Of a DNA stretch of 64,000 nucleotides, positions 1 to 7,827 are shown one piece after another. The notes under the pieces were generated by a model. It saw only the letters and a list, made by a program, of their open reading frames with translations, was not told the DNA's origin and made no database searches. The translations under genes and the position numbers were made by a program. Positions within the stretch are counted from its first letter, which is position 1; every line of letters begins with the position of its first letter. The DNA comes from JAGPUQ01 sp049325095 (GTDB lineage: Bacteria; Pseudomonadota; Gammaproteobacteria; Pseudomonadales; Porticoccaceae): NCBI GenBank assembly GCA_049325095.1, contig JBMOPO010000035.1, positions 21,813 to 85,812 of the forward strand, in the 5' to 3' direction.

Positions 1-179
1 ATGGGCTCCATGCGCAAGTCCGTGATCAGCACCTGAACCGCATTGTTCTCCAACAGCTCCAGTGCTTCTTCCCCGGAGGCCGCAGACAGCGTCTTGTAAC
101 CGAAGGACTCGAGCCGGATCTCCAACAACTGGAGCAGCCCCGGATCATCGTCCACCAGGAGTACGGTGGCATTGTTCAT
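1..179 (-). CDS. glrR: GlrR/QseF-like response regulator, N-terminal part (cut by window edge)
   Basis: Only the first 59 codons are present; the gene continues past the left edge. The visible part is a receiver domain. It begins with a hydrophobic strand ending in three aspartates (VLLVDDDPG), the acidic pocket for Mg2+, and reaches the phospho-acceptor strand VLITDLRM, whose aspartate would accept phosphate from the kinase. The start codon overlaps the stop of the upstream lipoprotein gene as ATGA, so the two are probably translationally coupled. The order kinase, small lipoprotein, regulator matches the glrK-qseG-glrR locus of enterobacteria and pseudomonads. In that locus the regulator is a sigma-54 activator. 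The AAA+ and DNA-binding domains lie outside the window, so the assignment rests on the receiver domain and gene order. Confidence 0.75.
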   Translation of the reverse strand, partial: MNNATVLLVDDDPGLLQLLEIRLESFGYKTLSAASGEEALELLENNAVQVLITDLRMEP

Positions 180-721
180 GGCACAACCTGCCTTTGGTTC
201 ATGTCGCCGATGTCCGTTTCGATCTCTCGTATTCCATCGACGGTTTTTTCCAGCTCGCTTTTCAGGTGTTGATTGCGGGTTTCCAGGATGCGATTGCTTT
301 CATCGAATGCCCGGATCAGGTCGATCAACCGGCGCTCCGCCGCGGACAGATCCGCGATCCGCGAAGCCTCACCGAGCGACTGGCGCAGCAAACCGGGCGT
401 CAGCGCGGGCTGACAACTGGCCAATATCATCTTTGCCATCCTGGCATGGCGGGTCGCCGCATCGCCGTTGCCATCGAGCCGCTTGAACTCCGATTTCTGT
501 GCATCCGGCGAAAGGCGGCACAATCGTTCGCGTTCGGCGAGCCAGTGTTCGACTCCCGGCGGTGCGGTTGTCGTGCAGTCCTCGCGGGCGGGGCGGGTCT
601 GCACCTGTGCGTGGTTTGCGTTCGATCGGGTATCCGGCAGCGGAGATCCCTGCTGACACCCCTGGATCGCCAGGCAAAGGACCATCGCGATTGATCCCCG
701 GCAGGCACCATGCTTTCTCAT
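176..721 (-). CDS. qseG: QseG-like outer-membrane lipoprotein of the GlrK/GlrR system
   Basis: A 181-residue protein encoded between kinase and response regulator. I start it at the ATG at 721, which overlaps the kinase stop as ATGA. From there the protein has a short basic start, a hydrophobic stretch and a lipobox-like sequence ending at Cys22 (LAIQGC), as expected for a lipoprotein processed by signal peptidase II. An earlier in-frame ATG at 811 would bury the signal peptide and is less likely. The C-terminal third (about residues 135-175) is charged and heptad-like and probably forms a coiled coil. In enterobacteria QseG, in the same position, supports signalling by the kinase. Sequence conservation in this family is low, so the name rests mainly on position and architecture. 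Confidence 0.65.
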   Translation of the reverse strand: MRKHGACRGSIAMVLCLAIQGCQQGSPLPDTRSNANHAQVQTRPAREDCTTTAPPGVEHWLAERERLCRLSPDAQKSEFKRLDGNGDAATRHARMAKMILASCQPALTPGLLRQSLGEASRIADLSAAERRLIDLIRAFDESNRILETRNQHLKSELEKTVDGIREIETDIGDMNQRQVVP

Positions 722-2184
722 CTCGTCACCACGGGAAAGTGCATCGTGAATTTCGTTCCGGCTCCGGGTACCGAAAAGGTCTCGATTCTTCCATTGAGCA
801 GATGAACGCATTCCTGAACGATCGACAGACCCATCCCGGTTTTCGGCCCCTTTCCCCGCCGGTCGCCGGACCCGGAAAAGAACGGCTTGTAGATGTTGGC
901 CAGGTCCTTCGGATCAATGCCGGGCCCGTTGTCGGAAACCACCAGTTTCCATTCATGATTTCCGGCACTCCACTGCACCTCTATGCGTCCACCGTGCGGC
1001 ACGAATTGAAACGCATTGCCCAACAGATTCCTCAGGATCATCTCCAGCAGAACGGGGTCGGAACGGACGCTCGCCGGATGCCCCTGAAATATCCAACTGA
1101 CTTCCTTGTGCGGCCGGGACACTTCGAGTCGGTCACGGGTGGCCCCGCACAGCGCACGCATATCCACTGCTTCCCACTGGGCAATCATCCCGTGGGAAAC
1201 GGCATTGTAGTTGAGCAACTGCTCGATCAGGTGCTCGAGATTTCGCGCATTGGTCGTCAGCACCGCGAGGATCGCCCGCTGTCTCGGGGTCAGGGGTCCG
1301 GGGATCTCGTCAGCCAACAGGCTGCCGGCCTCGATGATCGCGGCAATGGGCGTCTTCAGTTCGTGGGTGACGTGCCGAATGAAGGTCTTCGTTTGCCGAT
1401 CGCTGGCAATGACCTGCTTGCGCATCCATTCGAGATTCCTTCCCAGTTGGGCCAGATCCGAAGGGCCATGGATTTCGATGGGACTTTCCCAATCCTGCTC
1501 GGCCAGCAATCGGATCGCCTGGCTCAACCGCCACAGCGGACGGGCCACCCGGTAGGTCCCGATCATCATCAATGCCAGGGTCCCCGGAAGCGCAAGCACG
1601 GTGAGCAGGAAAAGCTGGTCCACGATCCGGTTGAATTCCCGTTCGCCCTCCATGAGCAGGCGATGCCGGTAGTTCTCCGCCCGGGTCGTCAGTTCTTCAT
1701 GCAACGCAACGAGCAACTGCAACGCGGCCGACAGAGTCGTCTGATCGAGGTCGGGATCTCCCTGCAGTCTGCCACCGATCTCGCGCGCGGTTTCGAGCAG
1801 GGCATCCATGGTCTGGCGGCTGTCCGGATCCGCCAGCAGCGGGCGGAGTGCATCGACGCCGGTTTTCGTCGACTCGATTTTCTGCAGATAGAGATTCAGG
1901 AGGCCGGGCTCCTGCAACAGGGCGTATTGCCTGGAGAGGCGCACCATTTCCTTGACGTCATCCGCCATGGCTGCGCTACTGGCTTTGACCAGTTCCACGC
2001 GCTCCAGCAACCCGTGCTGGCGGGCGTTTTGACGTTGCATCGACAGGGTTGCATAGCCGACTGCCACAAACAGCGGGAGCACCGCCAGTACCGTGGCTGC
2101 AACCCACTGCTGCAGCAGCGAAAACCGGCCCCCGAACACCTTGGGTGCGGGCTTGGCTTGCGGGCCGCGGGAAAGTTCTTTCAT
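718..2184 (-). CDS. glrK: GlrK/QseE-like sensor histidine kinase
   Basis: A 488-residue inner-membrane kinase. Membrane segments lie at about residues 28-48 and 191-209, flanking a largely helical periplasmic domain of about 140 residues. A HAMP linker follows at 211-262. The dimerisation/phospho-acceptor helix contains HVTHELKTP with His274. The ATPase domain has an N box (RNLLGNAFQF, about 386-395), a G1 box (DNGPGIDP) and a G2 box (TGMGLSIV). The gene overlaps the following lipoprotein gene by 4 nt, and that one overlaps the regulator by 4 nt, so all three form one tight operon. Gene order and length fit GlrK, which in related bacteria controls envelope-stress small RNAs and glucosamine-6-phosphate synthesis. 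The signal sensed here is unknown. Confidence 0.8.
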   Translation of the reverse strand: MKELSRGPQAKPAPKVFGGRFSLLQQWVAATVLAVLPLFVAVGYATLSMQRQNARQHGLLERVELVKASSAAMADDVKEMVRLSRQYALLQEPGLLNLYLQKIESTKTGVDALRPLLADPDSRQTMDALLETAREIGGRLQGDPDLDQTTLSAALQLLVALHEELTTRAENYRHRLLMEGEREFNRIVDQLFLLTVLALPGTLALMMIGTYRVARPLWRLSQAIRLLAEQDWESPIEIHGPSDLAQLGRNLEWMRKQVIASDRQTKTFIRHVTHELKTPIAAIIEAGSLLADEIPGPLTPRQRAILAVLTTNARNLEHLIEQLLNYNAVSHGMIAQWEAVDMRALCGATRDRLEVSRPHKEVSWIFQGHPASVRSDPVLLEMILRNLLGNAFQFVPHGGRIEVQWSAGNHEWKLVVSDNGPGIDPKDLANIYKPFFSGSGDRRGKGPKTGMGLSIVQECVHLLNGRIETFSVPGAGTKFTMHFPVVTR

Positions 2185-2536
2185 GGCGCTCGCTGCCGGC
2201 CCGGGGAGAGAATTCTAACTATTTGAAAAGTATCGATAAATTACTCCTTTCGGACGACTGTTGCAAATCGTTGCCGGCGCTGGCCCGGGCGTTGTCGGGG
2301 GCCGGTTCGACCCCATCGCGACATCGATCGACAGCCGCCGACCGCCCTGGTTCCGCTGCGCGCCCCGACGACCGCGCCCGGGCCCCGCTCGGGGCAGGTC
2401 GGGATGCGGTCATCCGGTGAGGGGATGTGCCCCGATTCCGCCCGGGCTTGCGCTGGCGCAGGGTTCGCAGCTTCCGGCAACCCCGGATTGGCTCTACCAT
2501 CTCCGGCCCCGACCAACGACCGCCCGAGCAACCGCC
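2185..2536. other. Intergenic region between divergent glrK and the hemoglobin gene
   Basis: This 352-bp gap contains the predicted glrK promoter near its left end. The rest is very GC-rich. Several open frames cross it on both strands, but none has a recognisable protein sequence or ribosome-binding site. I see no RNA gene or repeat here. Confidence 0.5.
2238..2266 (-). promoter_or_regulatory. Predicted sigma-70 promoter of the glrK operon
   Basis: On the minus strand TTGCAA (2261-2266) is followed after 17 bp by TAATTT (2238-2243), in the only AT-rich patch of the gap upstream of glrK. The -10 end lies about 53 bp before the kinase start codon. Spacing is ideal and both hexamers are reasonable matches. 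No transcript data are available. Confidence 0.45.
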
Positions 2537-3001
2537 GTGAACGATGACGCCACTCCCCGGGAAGAACCTCGACTCGCGCCGGCCTATGGCGACGGCGACA
2601 CCTCCTTCCGCACCGCCGGCGGCGTCGCCGGGCTGCGCCGCCTGGTCGACGACTTCTATCGGATCATGGACACCCTGCCCGAGGCGGCGACCATCCGCGC
2701 CATGCACCCGGCCGACCTCACCGCGGCCGCCGACAAGCTGCACCGGTTCCTGTGCGGCTGGCTGGGCGGCCCCAAGCTGTACCGCGAGAAGTACGGCCCC
2801 ATCCATATTCCCTCCGCCCACGCCCATCTGGCCATCGGCGCGGCGGAGCGCGACGCCTGGCTGCACTGCATGGCGCAGGCACTGGCGCTGCAGGACTACC
2901 CCCAGGACTTTCGCGACTACCTGCTGCGCGAACTGTTCCGCCCGGCCGAGGGCTGCCGGCTGGCGGCGCAGCGCGCCCGCGGCGCCGGCGAGGCCGGCTG
3001 A
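2537..3001 (+). CDS. Group II truncated hemoglobin-like protein
   Basis: A 154-residue protein of the truncated (2-on-2) globin family, group II. Recognisable stretches are the B-helix region with Phe-Tyr (LVDDFYRIMDTLP), the conserved GGPKLYREKYG, then SAHAHLAIG, whose histidine sits where the heme-binding proximal His is expected, and ERDAWLHCMAQAL. Such proteins bind heme and act in oxygen or NO chemistry or redox protection. I chose the GTG at 2537 because the next in-frame ATG would remove the first globin helix. No clear Shine-Dalgarno is visible, so the start is uncertain by a few codons. The gene lies 140 bp upstream of an oxygen-consuming monooxygenase on the same strand, but co-transcription is not certain. 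Confidence 0.75.
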   Translation: MNDDATPREEPRLAPAYGDGDTSFRTAGGVAGLRRLVDDFYRIMDTLPEAATIRAMHPADLTAAADKLHRFLCGWLGGPKLYREKYGPIHIPSAHAHLAIGAAERDAWLHCMAQALALQDYPQDFRDYLLRELFRPAEGCRLAAQRARGAGEAG

Positions 3002-3141
3002 AAACCCGCCCGCGGGTGCGCTGGATCAACTCGACTTGCGGCCGCAGCCGTATATTCACCCCTAGTGCCCCCGGCCGGATGTCCCGGCCGGCGGCTGCGG
3101 CGAAAACGGCCGCTCCGCTATGAGTCCAGCGAGGTAGATCC

Positions 3142-4758
3142 ATGTCCAAACAGTACGATGCCATCATCATCGGCGCCGGCATTTCCGGCATGTACCAGCT
3201 CTATCGGCTGCGCGAGTTGGGGATGTCGGTGAGGGTCTACGAGACCGGCGACGGCGTGGGCGGCACTTGGTACTGGAACAAGTATCCCGGCTGCCGCTTC
3301 GATTCGGAAAGCTACACCTATGGCTATTCCTGGTCCGACGAAGTGCTGCAGGAATGGAACTGGACCGAGCGCTTCGCGCCGCAGCCGGAAACCGAGCGCT
3401 ACCTGAACTTCGTCGCCGACAAGTTCGATCTGCGCAGGGACATCCAATTCAACAGCCGCGTGACCAGGGCCACCTATCAGGAAGCCGACAATCAGTGGGA
3501 GGTCGAGCTGGAGGACGGCAGTACCGCCCGCGCCCAATTTCTCATCTCCGCGACCGGCCCCCTCAACGCCTACACCCTGCCGCGCATTCCCGGCATCGAC
3601 AGCTTCAAGGGCGACTGGGCGCACACGGCCCGTTATCCCAAGGGCGGTTTCGGCGGTCGGGGCAACGACTTCAGCGGCAAACGGGTGGGCGTGATCGGCA
3701 CCGGCGCCACCGGCGTCCAGGTGATCCAGGAAGTCGCCAAGACCGCCGATACCCTGTGCGTGTTCCAGCTCGCGCCGGAGTGGTGTGCACCGCTGAAGAA
3801 CGGTCCCCTCAGTGCGGCCGAGATGGCCGAGATCAAGGCCAACTACCGGAAGATCTTCGCGGAGTGCAGCGAGACCTTCGGCGCCTTCCACCACCAGTTC
3901 GACCCGCGCTCGGCACTCGAGGTCTCCCCGGAGGAGCGCGAGGCGTTCTGGGAAAAAAAGTACAACGAGCCCGGCTTCGGCATCTGGCTGGGCAACTTCC
4001 GCGACATCATGACCGATCGCGCCGCCAACGACCTGATCACCGAATTCATCGCCAGGAAGATCCGCCAGCGGGTCAAGGACCCCAGGACCGCCGAGGCGCT
4101 GATTCCCAAGAATCACGGCTTCGGTACCCGCCGGGTGCCGCTGGAAACCAACTACTACGAGGTCTACAACCAGGACAACGTCAAGCTGGTCAACCTCCAG
4201 GAGACGCCGATCGAGGCGATCGTGCCACAAGGCGTGCAATGCAGCGACCGGTTGTACGAACTCGACATCATCATCTACGCCACCGGCTTCGACGCCGTCA
4301 CCGGCTCCCTCAAGCGCATCGACATCACCGGCAGAGACGGCTGCAAACTGGTCGACAAGTGGGCCGATGGACCCCGCACCCTGCTGGGCATGCAGACCGC
4401 CGGCTTTCCCAACCTGTTCACCCTGGTGGGCCCGCACAACGGCGCGACCTTCTGCAACATCCCGCGCTGCATCGAGCAGAACGTCGAGTGGCTGACGAAC
4501 CTGCTCCGCCACATGCAACAGCAGGGACTGCACCGCATCGAACCGACCCGGGCCGCGGAAGATGCCTGGACTCAACTGGTGGACGAGACCGCCGCCCGCA
4601 CCCTGTTTCCCACGGCGGACTCCTGGTTCATGGGTGTCAACCTCAACGACCCCACCAAGAAGCGCACCTTCATGCTCTACGCCGGCGGCCAGCAGGATTA
4701 CAAGGCCCGGGCCGACGCCATCGCCGCCCAGGGCTATGAGGGATTTGCCCTGAGCTGA
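3142..4758 (+). CDS. Flavin-dependent Baeyer-Villiger-type monooxygenase 1
   Basis: A 538-residue class B flavoprotein monooxygenase related to cyclohexanone monooxygenases. It would use FAD and NADPH to insert oxygen next to a ketone. The FAD Rossmann motif GAGISG is at residues 11-16, followed by the typical GGTWYWNKYPGCRFD. The NADPH motif IGTGATGVQ is at about 183-191. The fingerprint of the family, normally F-x-G-x3-H-x3-W-P/D, reads FKGDWAHTARYP at residues 155-166, so the usual Trp is Tyr. The ATG at 3142 is preceded by GAGGT. It is one of three different paralogous monooxygenases in the window. The substrate cannot be read from sequence. A repeat element (4759-4911) begins directly after the stop codon. 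Confidence 0.85.
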   Translation: MSKQYDAIIIGAGISGMYQLYRLRELGMSVRVYETGDGVGGTWYWNKYPGCRFDSESYTYGYSWSDEVLQEWNWTERFAPQPETERYLNFVADKFDLRRDIQFNSRVTRATYQEADNQWEVELEDGSTARAQFLISATGPLNAYTLPRIPGIDSFKGDWAHTARYPKGGFGGRGNDFSGKRVGVIGTGATGVQVIQEVAKTADTLCVFQLAPEWCAPLKNGPLSAAEMAEIKANYRKIFAECSETFGAFHHQFDPRSALEVSPEEREAFWEKKYNEPGFGIWLGNFRDIMTDRAANDLITEFIARKIRQRVKDPRTAEALIPKNHGFGTRRVPLETNYYEVYNQDNVKLVNLQETPIEAIVPQGVQCSDRLYELDIIIYATGFDAVTGSLKRIDITGRDGCKLVDKWADGPRTLLGMQTAGFPNLFTLVGPHNGATFCNIPRCIEQNVEWLTNLLRHMQQQGLHRIEPTRAAEDAWTQLVDETAARTLFPTADSWFMGVNLNDPTKKRTFMLYAGGQQDYKARADAIAAQGYEGFALS

Positions 4759-4911
4759 GAGCTTGTGAATTTTTCAAGCTCGAAGCCCGGCCAGGGATGG
4801 CCGGTCGCACCTCAAGCACGCAAGTGCTTGAGGTGCGGGAGCAAGTCCGGGCGTGTACCGGACTCGCGACGGAAGCAATGCACAGGACGTGCATTGCTTC
4901 ACCAACGCTGA
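4759..4911 (+). repeat. Multi-hairpin intergenic repeat, copy A
   Basis: A ~150-bp element that starts immediately after the TGA of monooxygenase 1. It consists of five consecutive hairpins: (1) GAGCTTG/CAAGCTC around an A/T-rich loop; (2) CCGGCCA/TGGCCGG; (3) CGCACCTCAAGCAC paired with GTGCTTGAGGTGCG around a GCAA tetraloop; (4) GCAAGTCCGG/CCGGACTCGC; (5) GAAGCAATGCAC/GTGCATTGCTTC. The ends are loosely inverted (GAGCTTGTGAA at the left, TTCACCAACGC at the right). Two other copies lie on the opposite strand, with hairpin 3 changed in sequence but not in pairing. The rest of the gap to 5118 shows no gene. Confidence 0.85.
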
Positions 4912-5118
4912 GCCGCAACTACCCCAGGATTGCCGGCCGGCGCGGCGCGCTGCGCGGGGGCCGGCGGCGAGCCCTGCAAAGGTCGGCCCCGGCCGGGCAT
5001 TTCCCGGCTGCGGGCCGCGGCACCGACCGGGATCCGGACACCCCGGTTGCAGGTGCCGCGCGGCGTGGTTATGGTCGCCGCATTCGCATAATACCGGCAC
5101 CGCATCCTGATCCCTGCC
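4912..5118. other. Remaining intergenic region before the M14 gene
   Basis: GC-rich sequence of about 200 bp between repeat copy A and the M14 carboxypeptidase-like gene. A CATAAT at about 5085-5090 could serve as a -10 box, but no convincing -35 partner is seen. No coding potential was recognised. Confidence 0.4.
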
Positions 5119-6666
5119 ATGGTTCCCCGCGTCGCCGGAGCATCCGGCCCGATTCGCCGCCGCGCCTGGTTTGCGAGCCTGATCCGGTGGTGCCTGCTGG
5201 CCGCGCTGCTGCCGGTCGGCGCGCCACCGGCGGCGGAAACCGCGATCGGGCCGACACCGCTGGTGCGCAATGGCTATCGCCGGATGAGCAGTTCGGCGGA
5301 AATCAGCGCTGATCTCGCCGCCCTCGCCGCCGCCAGTCCCCTGGCCCGGGTCGAGCGCCTCGGGCTTTCGGTCCAGGGCCGCCCCCTGGAAGCCTTGGTC
5401 CTGCAGGCGCCGGCGGCAGTGGATCCGCTGCGGGTGCTGGTGGTCGGCTCCCAGCACGGGGCCAGCGAACCCGCCGGCGCCGAGGCGTTCCTCGCACTGG
5501 CCCGGGAACTGATCTGGGGCGACCTGCGCCCGCTGCTCGATAGCCAGCGCGTCATCCTGATTCCCAACGCCAATCCGGACGGGCGCGAGCTGGGGCGGCG
5601 CAGCAATGCCAACGGCGTCAACATCAACACCGATTTTGTCCGCGCCCGGGCACCGGAGACCCGCGCGCTGCTCCACGCGCTGGCGCGCTACGAGCCCGAG
5701 GCGGTGCTCGACAGCCACGAGTCCGCCGTACTCAAGCGCAAGTCGCTGGGGCGCGAAGGTTGGCTCACGGATTTCGAAATCCAGTACGAGATCGCCAACC
5801 ATCCCGGCGTGCCGGCGCCGACCCGCGCGCTGAGCGCCGGCGCGCTGCTCCCCGCACTGCTGGCGGCGGCAACCGCCGCCGGCCATGCCGCCAACCGCTA
5901 CATCGGCGAGATCACCAGTACCGCTCAGCCGATCACCAACGGCGGTTTCTCCCTGCGCAACTTCCGCAATACCGCCGGGGTGCAGAACCGCATCTCCTTT
6001 CTGGTGGAAACCCGCCTCGACTCCGGCGAGCGCGACTATCCCACCTGGCGCAACATCGCGGTGCGCGAGGCGCGGCAACTGCATTGTCTGCGGAGCTTCC
6101 TCGCCACCATCGAGCAGCGGCGCGCGGCGATCCGGGCGGCGACCGCGGCGCCCGTCGCGGGGCCCCTGCCGCTGCACGCCAGCTACCAAGCCGACCCCGG
6201 GCATCCCTGGGCCGAGATCGGCCTGCGCCGGCGCGACAGCGGCGAGCTGGTCCTACATCGCTTCGCCGATCACCGGCGGGTGGTGCTCGGCGAGGTCGTG
6301 GAACCGCCCGCCGCGTATCTGATCACCGCCGGCCAGGAGCTGCTGCGGCCCCTGTTGCGCGCCCAGGCCATCGCCCACACCGCGCTGGACAGGCCCCGCA
6401 CCTTCGCCGCCCTGAGTCCGCGCCTCGCCCCCACTGCACCGGGAACCGCGCTGCGCCTGGCCGAATGGCGCCCGGCGACCCTCGAGGCGCCGGCCGGCGC
6501 GCTGCTCATCGAGCTGGACCAGCGGCGCGGCCGCCAGGCGGTGCTGCTGCTCGACCCCCGCTCTTCGAGCAGCCTCTTTCAGTATCCCGAGTTCGCCGCC
6601 CTGTTCGGCGCCGGTCGCCCGCCGCCGCTCCACGCCCTGCCGCGACCGCCCGCCGCCATGCCCTGA
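5119..6666 (+). CDS. Exported M14-family zinc carboxypeptidase-like protein
   Basis: A 515-residue protein with a basic N-terminus and a hydrophobic stretch (about residues 16-40) that looks like a signal peptide or anchor. The catalytic domain of the M14 metallocarboxypeptidase fold follows. Candidate zinc ligands are His113 and Glu117 in QHGASEPAG and His200 in LDSHES. NPDGRELGRRSNANGVN matches the substrate-binding Asn-Arg region, and Glu297 in LVETRLDSGE is the likely catalytic glutamate. The first zinc motif has one residue more than the classical H-x-x-E spacing. The C-terminal 150 residues resemble no domain I can name. Expected role: trimming peptides or another amide in the periplasm. 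The gene stands alone between two copies of the hairpin repeat. Confidence 0.7.
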   Translation: MVPRVAGASGPIRRRAWFASLIRWCLLAALLPVGAPPAAETAIGPTPLVRNGYRRMSSSAEISADLAALAAASPLARVERLGLSVQGRPLEALVLQAPAAVDPLRVLVVGSQHGASEPAGAEAFLALARELIWGDLRPLLDSQRVILIPNANPDGRELGRRSNANGVNINTDFVRARAPETRALLHALARYEPEAVLDSHESAVLKRKSLGREGWLTDFEIQYEIANHPGVPAPTRALSAGALLPALLAAATAAGHAANRYIGEITSTAQPITNGGFSLRNFRNTAGVQNRISFLVETRLDSGERDYPTWRNIAVREARQLHCLRSFLATIEQRRAAIRAATAAPVAGPLPLHASYQADPGHPWAEIGLRRRDSGELVLHRFADHRRVVLGEVVEPPAAYLITAGQELLRPLLRAQAIAHTALDRPRTFAALSPRLAPTAPGTALRLAEWRPATLEAPAGALLIELDQRRGRQAVLLLDPRSSSSLFQYPEFAALFGAGRPPPLHALPRPPAAMP

Positions 6667-6691
6667 TCCGCGGTCCACTGCCGGCCGCTGC

Positions 6692-6840
6692 GAGTTTGTG
6701 GAGAAATGCCCGTCCTGTGCATTTCTTCTGTCGCAAGTCCGGTACAGGCCCGGACTTGCTCGCGCGAATCAAGCCCTTGCGCGCTTGATTCGCGTCCAGC
6801 CACCCCCGGCCGGGCTGAGCTTGAAAAACTCACAGGCTCA
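6692..6840 (-). repeat. Multi-hairpin intergenic repeat, copy B
   Basis: The second copy of the element at 4759-4911, in the opposite orientation. Read on the minus strand it starts with the TGA stop codon of the small heat-shock gene (6838-6840) and runs toward the M14 gene. The same five hairpins are present. Hairpin 3 is CGCGAATCAAGC paired with GCTTGATTCGCG, where three successive base pairs differ from copy A yet still pair. Hairpin 4 is a perfect GCAAGTCCGG/CCGGACTTGC. Hairpin 5 carries two or three mismatches. It fills almost the whole 171-bp gap between convergent genes, so it could also end transcription from both sides. Confidence 0.85.
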
Positions 6841-7344
6841 GTCGACCGCGATGGGGATCTGGCGGGGCGCGCTGCGCTCGGCCTTGGGCAGCTCGACCCG
6901 CAACACCCCGTTGCGATAGACCGCCTTGGCCGCATCGGCCAGCACCGGGACCGGCAGCGGCACTACGCGGCGAAAGCTCCCGTAGGCGCATTGCAGCAAC
7001 CGGTAGCGACCCTGGGTGCTCTCACTCTCGAAGCGCTTCTCCCCGGACACGACCAGGACGTCATCCTGGACCTCCAGGTTGAAGTCCGCCTTGTCCATGC
7101 CGGGGATTTCGAGGCGCACCACCAGGCGCTGGTCGTCCTCGAACAGGTCGCCGCCGAGCAGCGACCAGCTCTGCGACGGCCAGTAGAAGCCGTCGTCGAC
7201 CTCGCTCCTGGCCGGCAACCCGCTCTTTTCCCCCGGGCGAAATCGGGTGAGTGCGCCGACCGTGCCCTCGCGCAGGCGATGCCAGCCGTCGGCCACCGAA
7301 TCCCAGATGTGGCTGAACCCCTGCCTGACGTCATCGAACTTCAT
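6838..7344 (-). CDS. Small heat-shock protein (Hsp20/alpha-crystallin family) 3
   Basis: A 168-residue Hsp20-family chaperone that would hold unfolding proteins for refolding by DnaK/ClpB-type machines. After a variable N-terminal arm, the alpha-crystallin domain covers about residues 70-150, including LVVRLEIPGMDKADFNLEV and the typical YRNGVLRVELPKAE end. I start at the ATG at 7344, preceded by GGGAGGTG, rather than the ATG six codons upstream. It is the last of three tandem small heat-shock genes, 64 bp after the second, and is probably expressed with them from the sigma-32-like promoter upstream of 8262. It diverges most from the family in its first 60 residues. Its stop codon begins repeat copy B. 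Confidence 0.85.
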   Translation of the reverse strand: MKFDDVRQGFSHIWDSVADGWHRLREGTVGALTRFRPGEKSGLPARSEVDDGFYWPSQSWSLLGGDLFEDDQRLVVRLEIPGMDKADFNLEVQDDVLVVSGEKRFESESTQGRYRLLQCAYGSFRRVVPLPVPVLADAAKAVYRNGVLRVELPKAERSAPRQIPIAVD

Positions 7345-7408
7345 GATCCACCTCCCTTCCATTCGACGGGTCGCGAGACCCGGGCTCCGCGGTGCGGAGC
7401 CCGGCGTG

Positions 7409-7795
7409 TCAGCCCCGTACCTCGATTTTCCGCGGCTGTGCGTGCTCGGCCTTGGGAATCCTCAGCTTGAGCACGCCCTGCTGTAGCTCGGCGCTGACCT
7501 TATCGACATCGAGTTCCCGCGACAGGGTGAAGACGCGTCGATAGCGCGGCACCGTGATCTCGGCGTGCCTGGCCTCCAGTCCCTCCGGCAGCTCGATCTG
7601 GGCGACGCCTTCGATGGTCAGGGTGTCGGCATCGATCTGCAGGTCGAGTTTGTCGCGCGGGACGCCCGGCAGGTCGGCATACAGGGTGATCCCGGCCGGG
7701 TCCTCGATCACGTCCACCGGCGGCAGCAGCGCGGCCTCCCGGCCGCGCGGTGCGTCGCCGACGTTGCGGGTGGTGACACTGGTGTTTTCGTTCAT
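7409..7795 (-). CDS. Small heat-shock protein (Hsp20 family) 2
   Basis: A 128-residue Hsp20 protein. The alpha-crystallin domain fills most of it, with PPVDVIEDPAGITLYADLPG at its start (about residues 25-44) and LQQGVLKLRIPKAEHAQPR at the end. The ATG at 7795 follows the strong ribosome-binding site AGGAGG, which decides against an earlier in-frame ATG at 7831. It lies 32 bp downstream of the first small heat-shock gene and 64 bp upstream of the third, all on the minus strand, forming a three-gene set. Its short N-terminal arm suggests it may co-assemble with its longer paralogues, as class-mixing small heat-shock proteins do elsewhere; this is inference. Confidence 0.85.
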   Translation of the reverse strand: MNENTSVTTRNVGDAPRGREAALLPPVDVIEDPAGITLYADLPGVPRDKLDLQIDADTLTIEGVAQIELPEGLEARHAEITVPRYRRVFTLSRELDVDKVSAELQQGVLKLRIPKAEHAQPRKIEVRG

Positions 7796-7827
7796 GGCTG
7801 TTTCCTCCTGGTTGTACTGGCCGGCAT

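Noticed and set aside
4759..4911. Possible insertion sequence for the repeat family
   Set aside because: The elements are only about 150 bp, carry no transposase, and show no flanking target duplications that I can see. A small non-autonomous mobile element remains possible.
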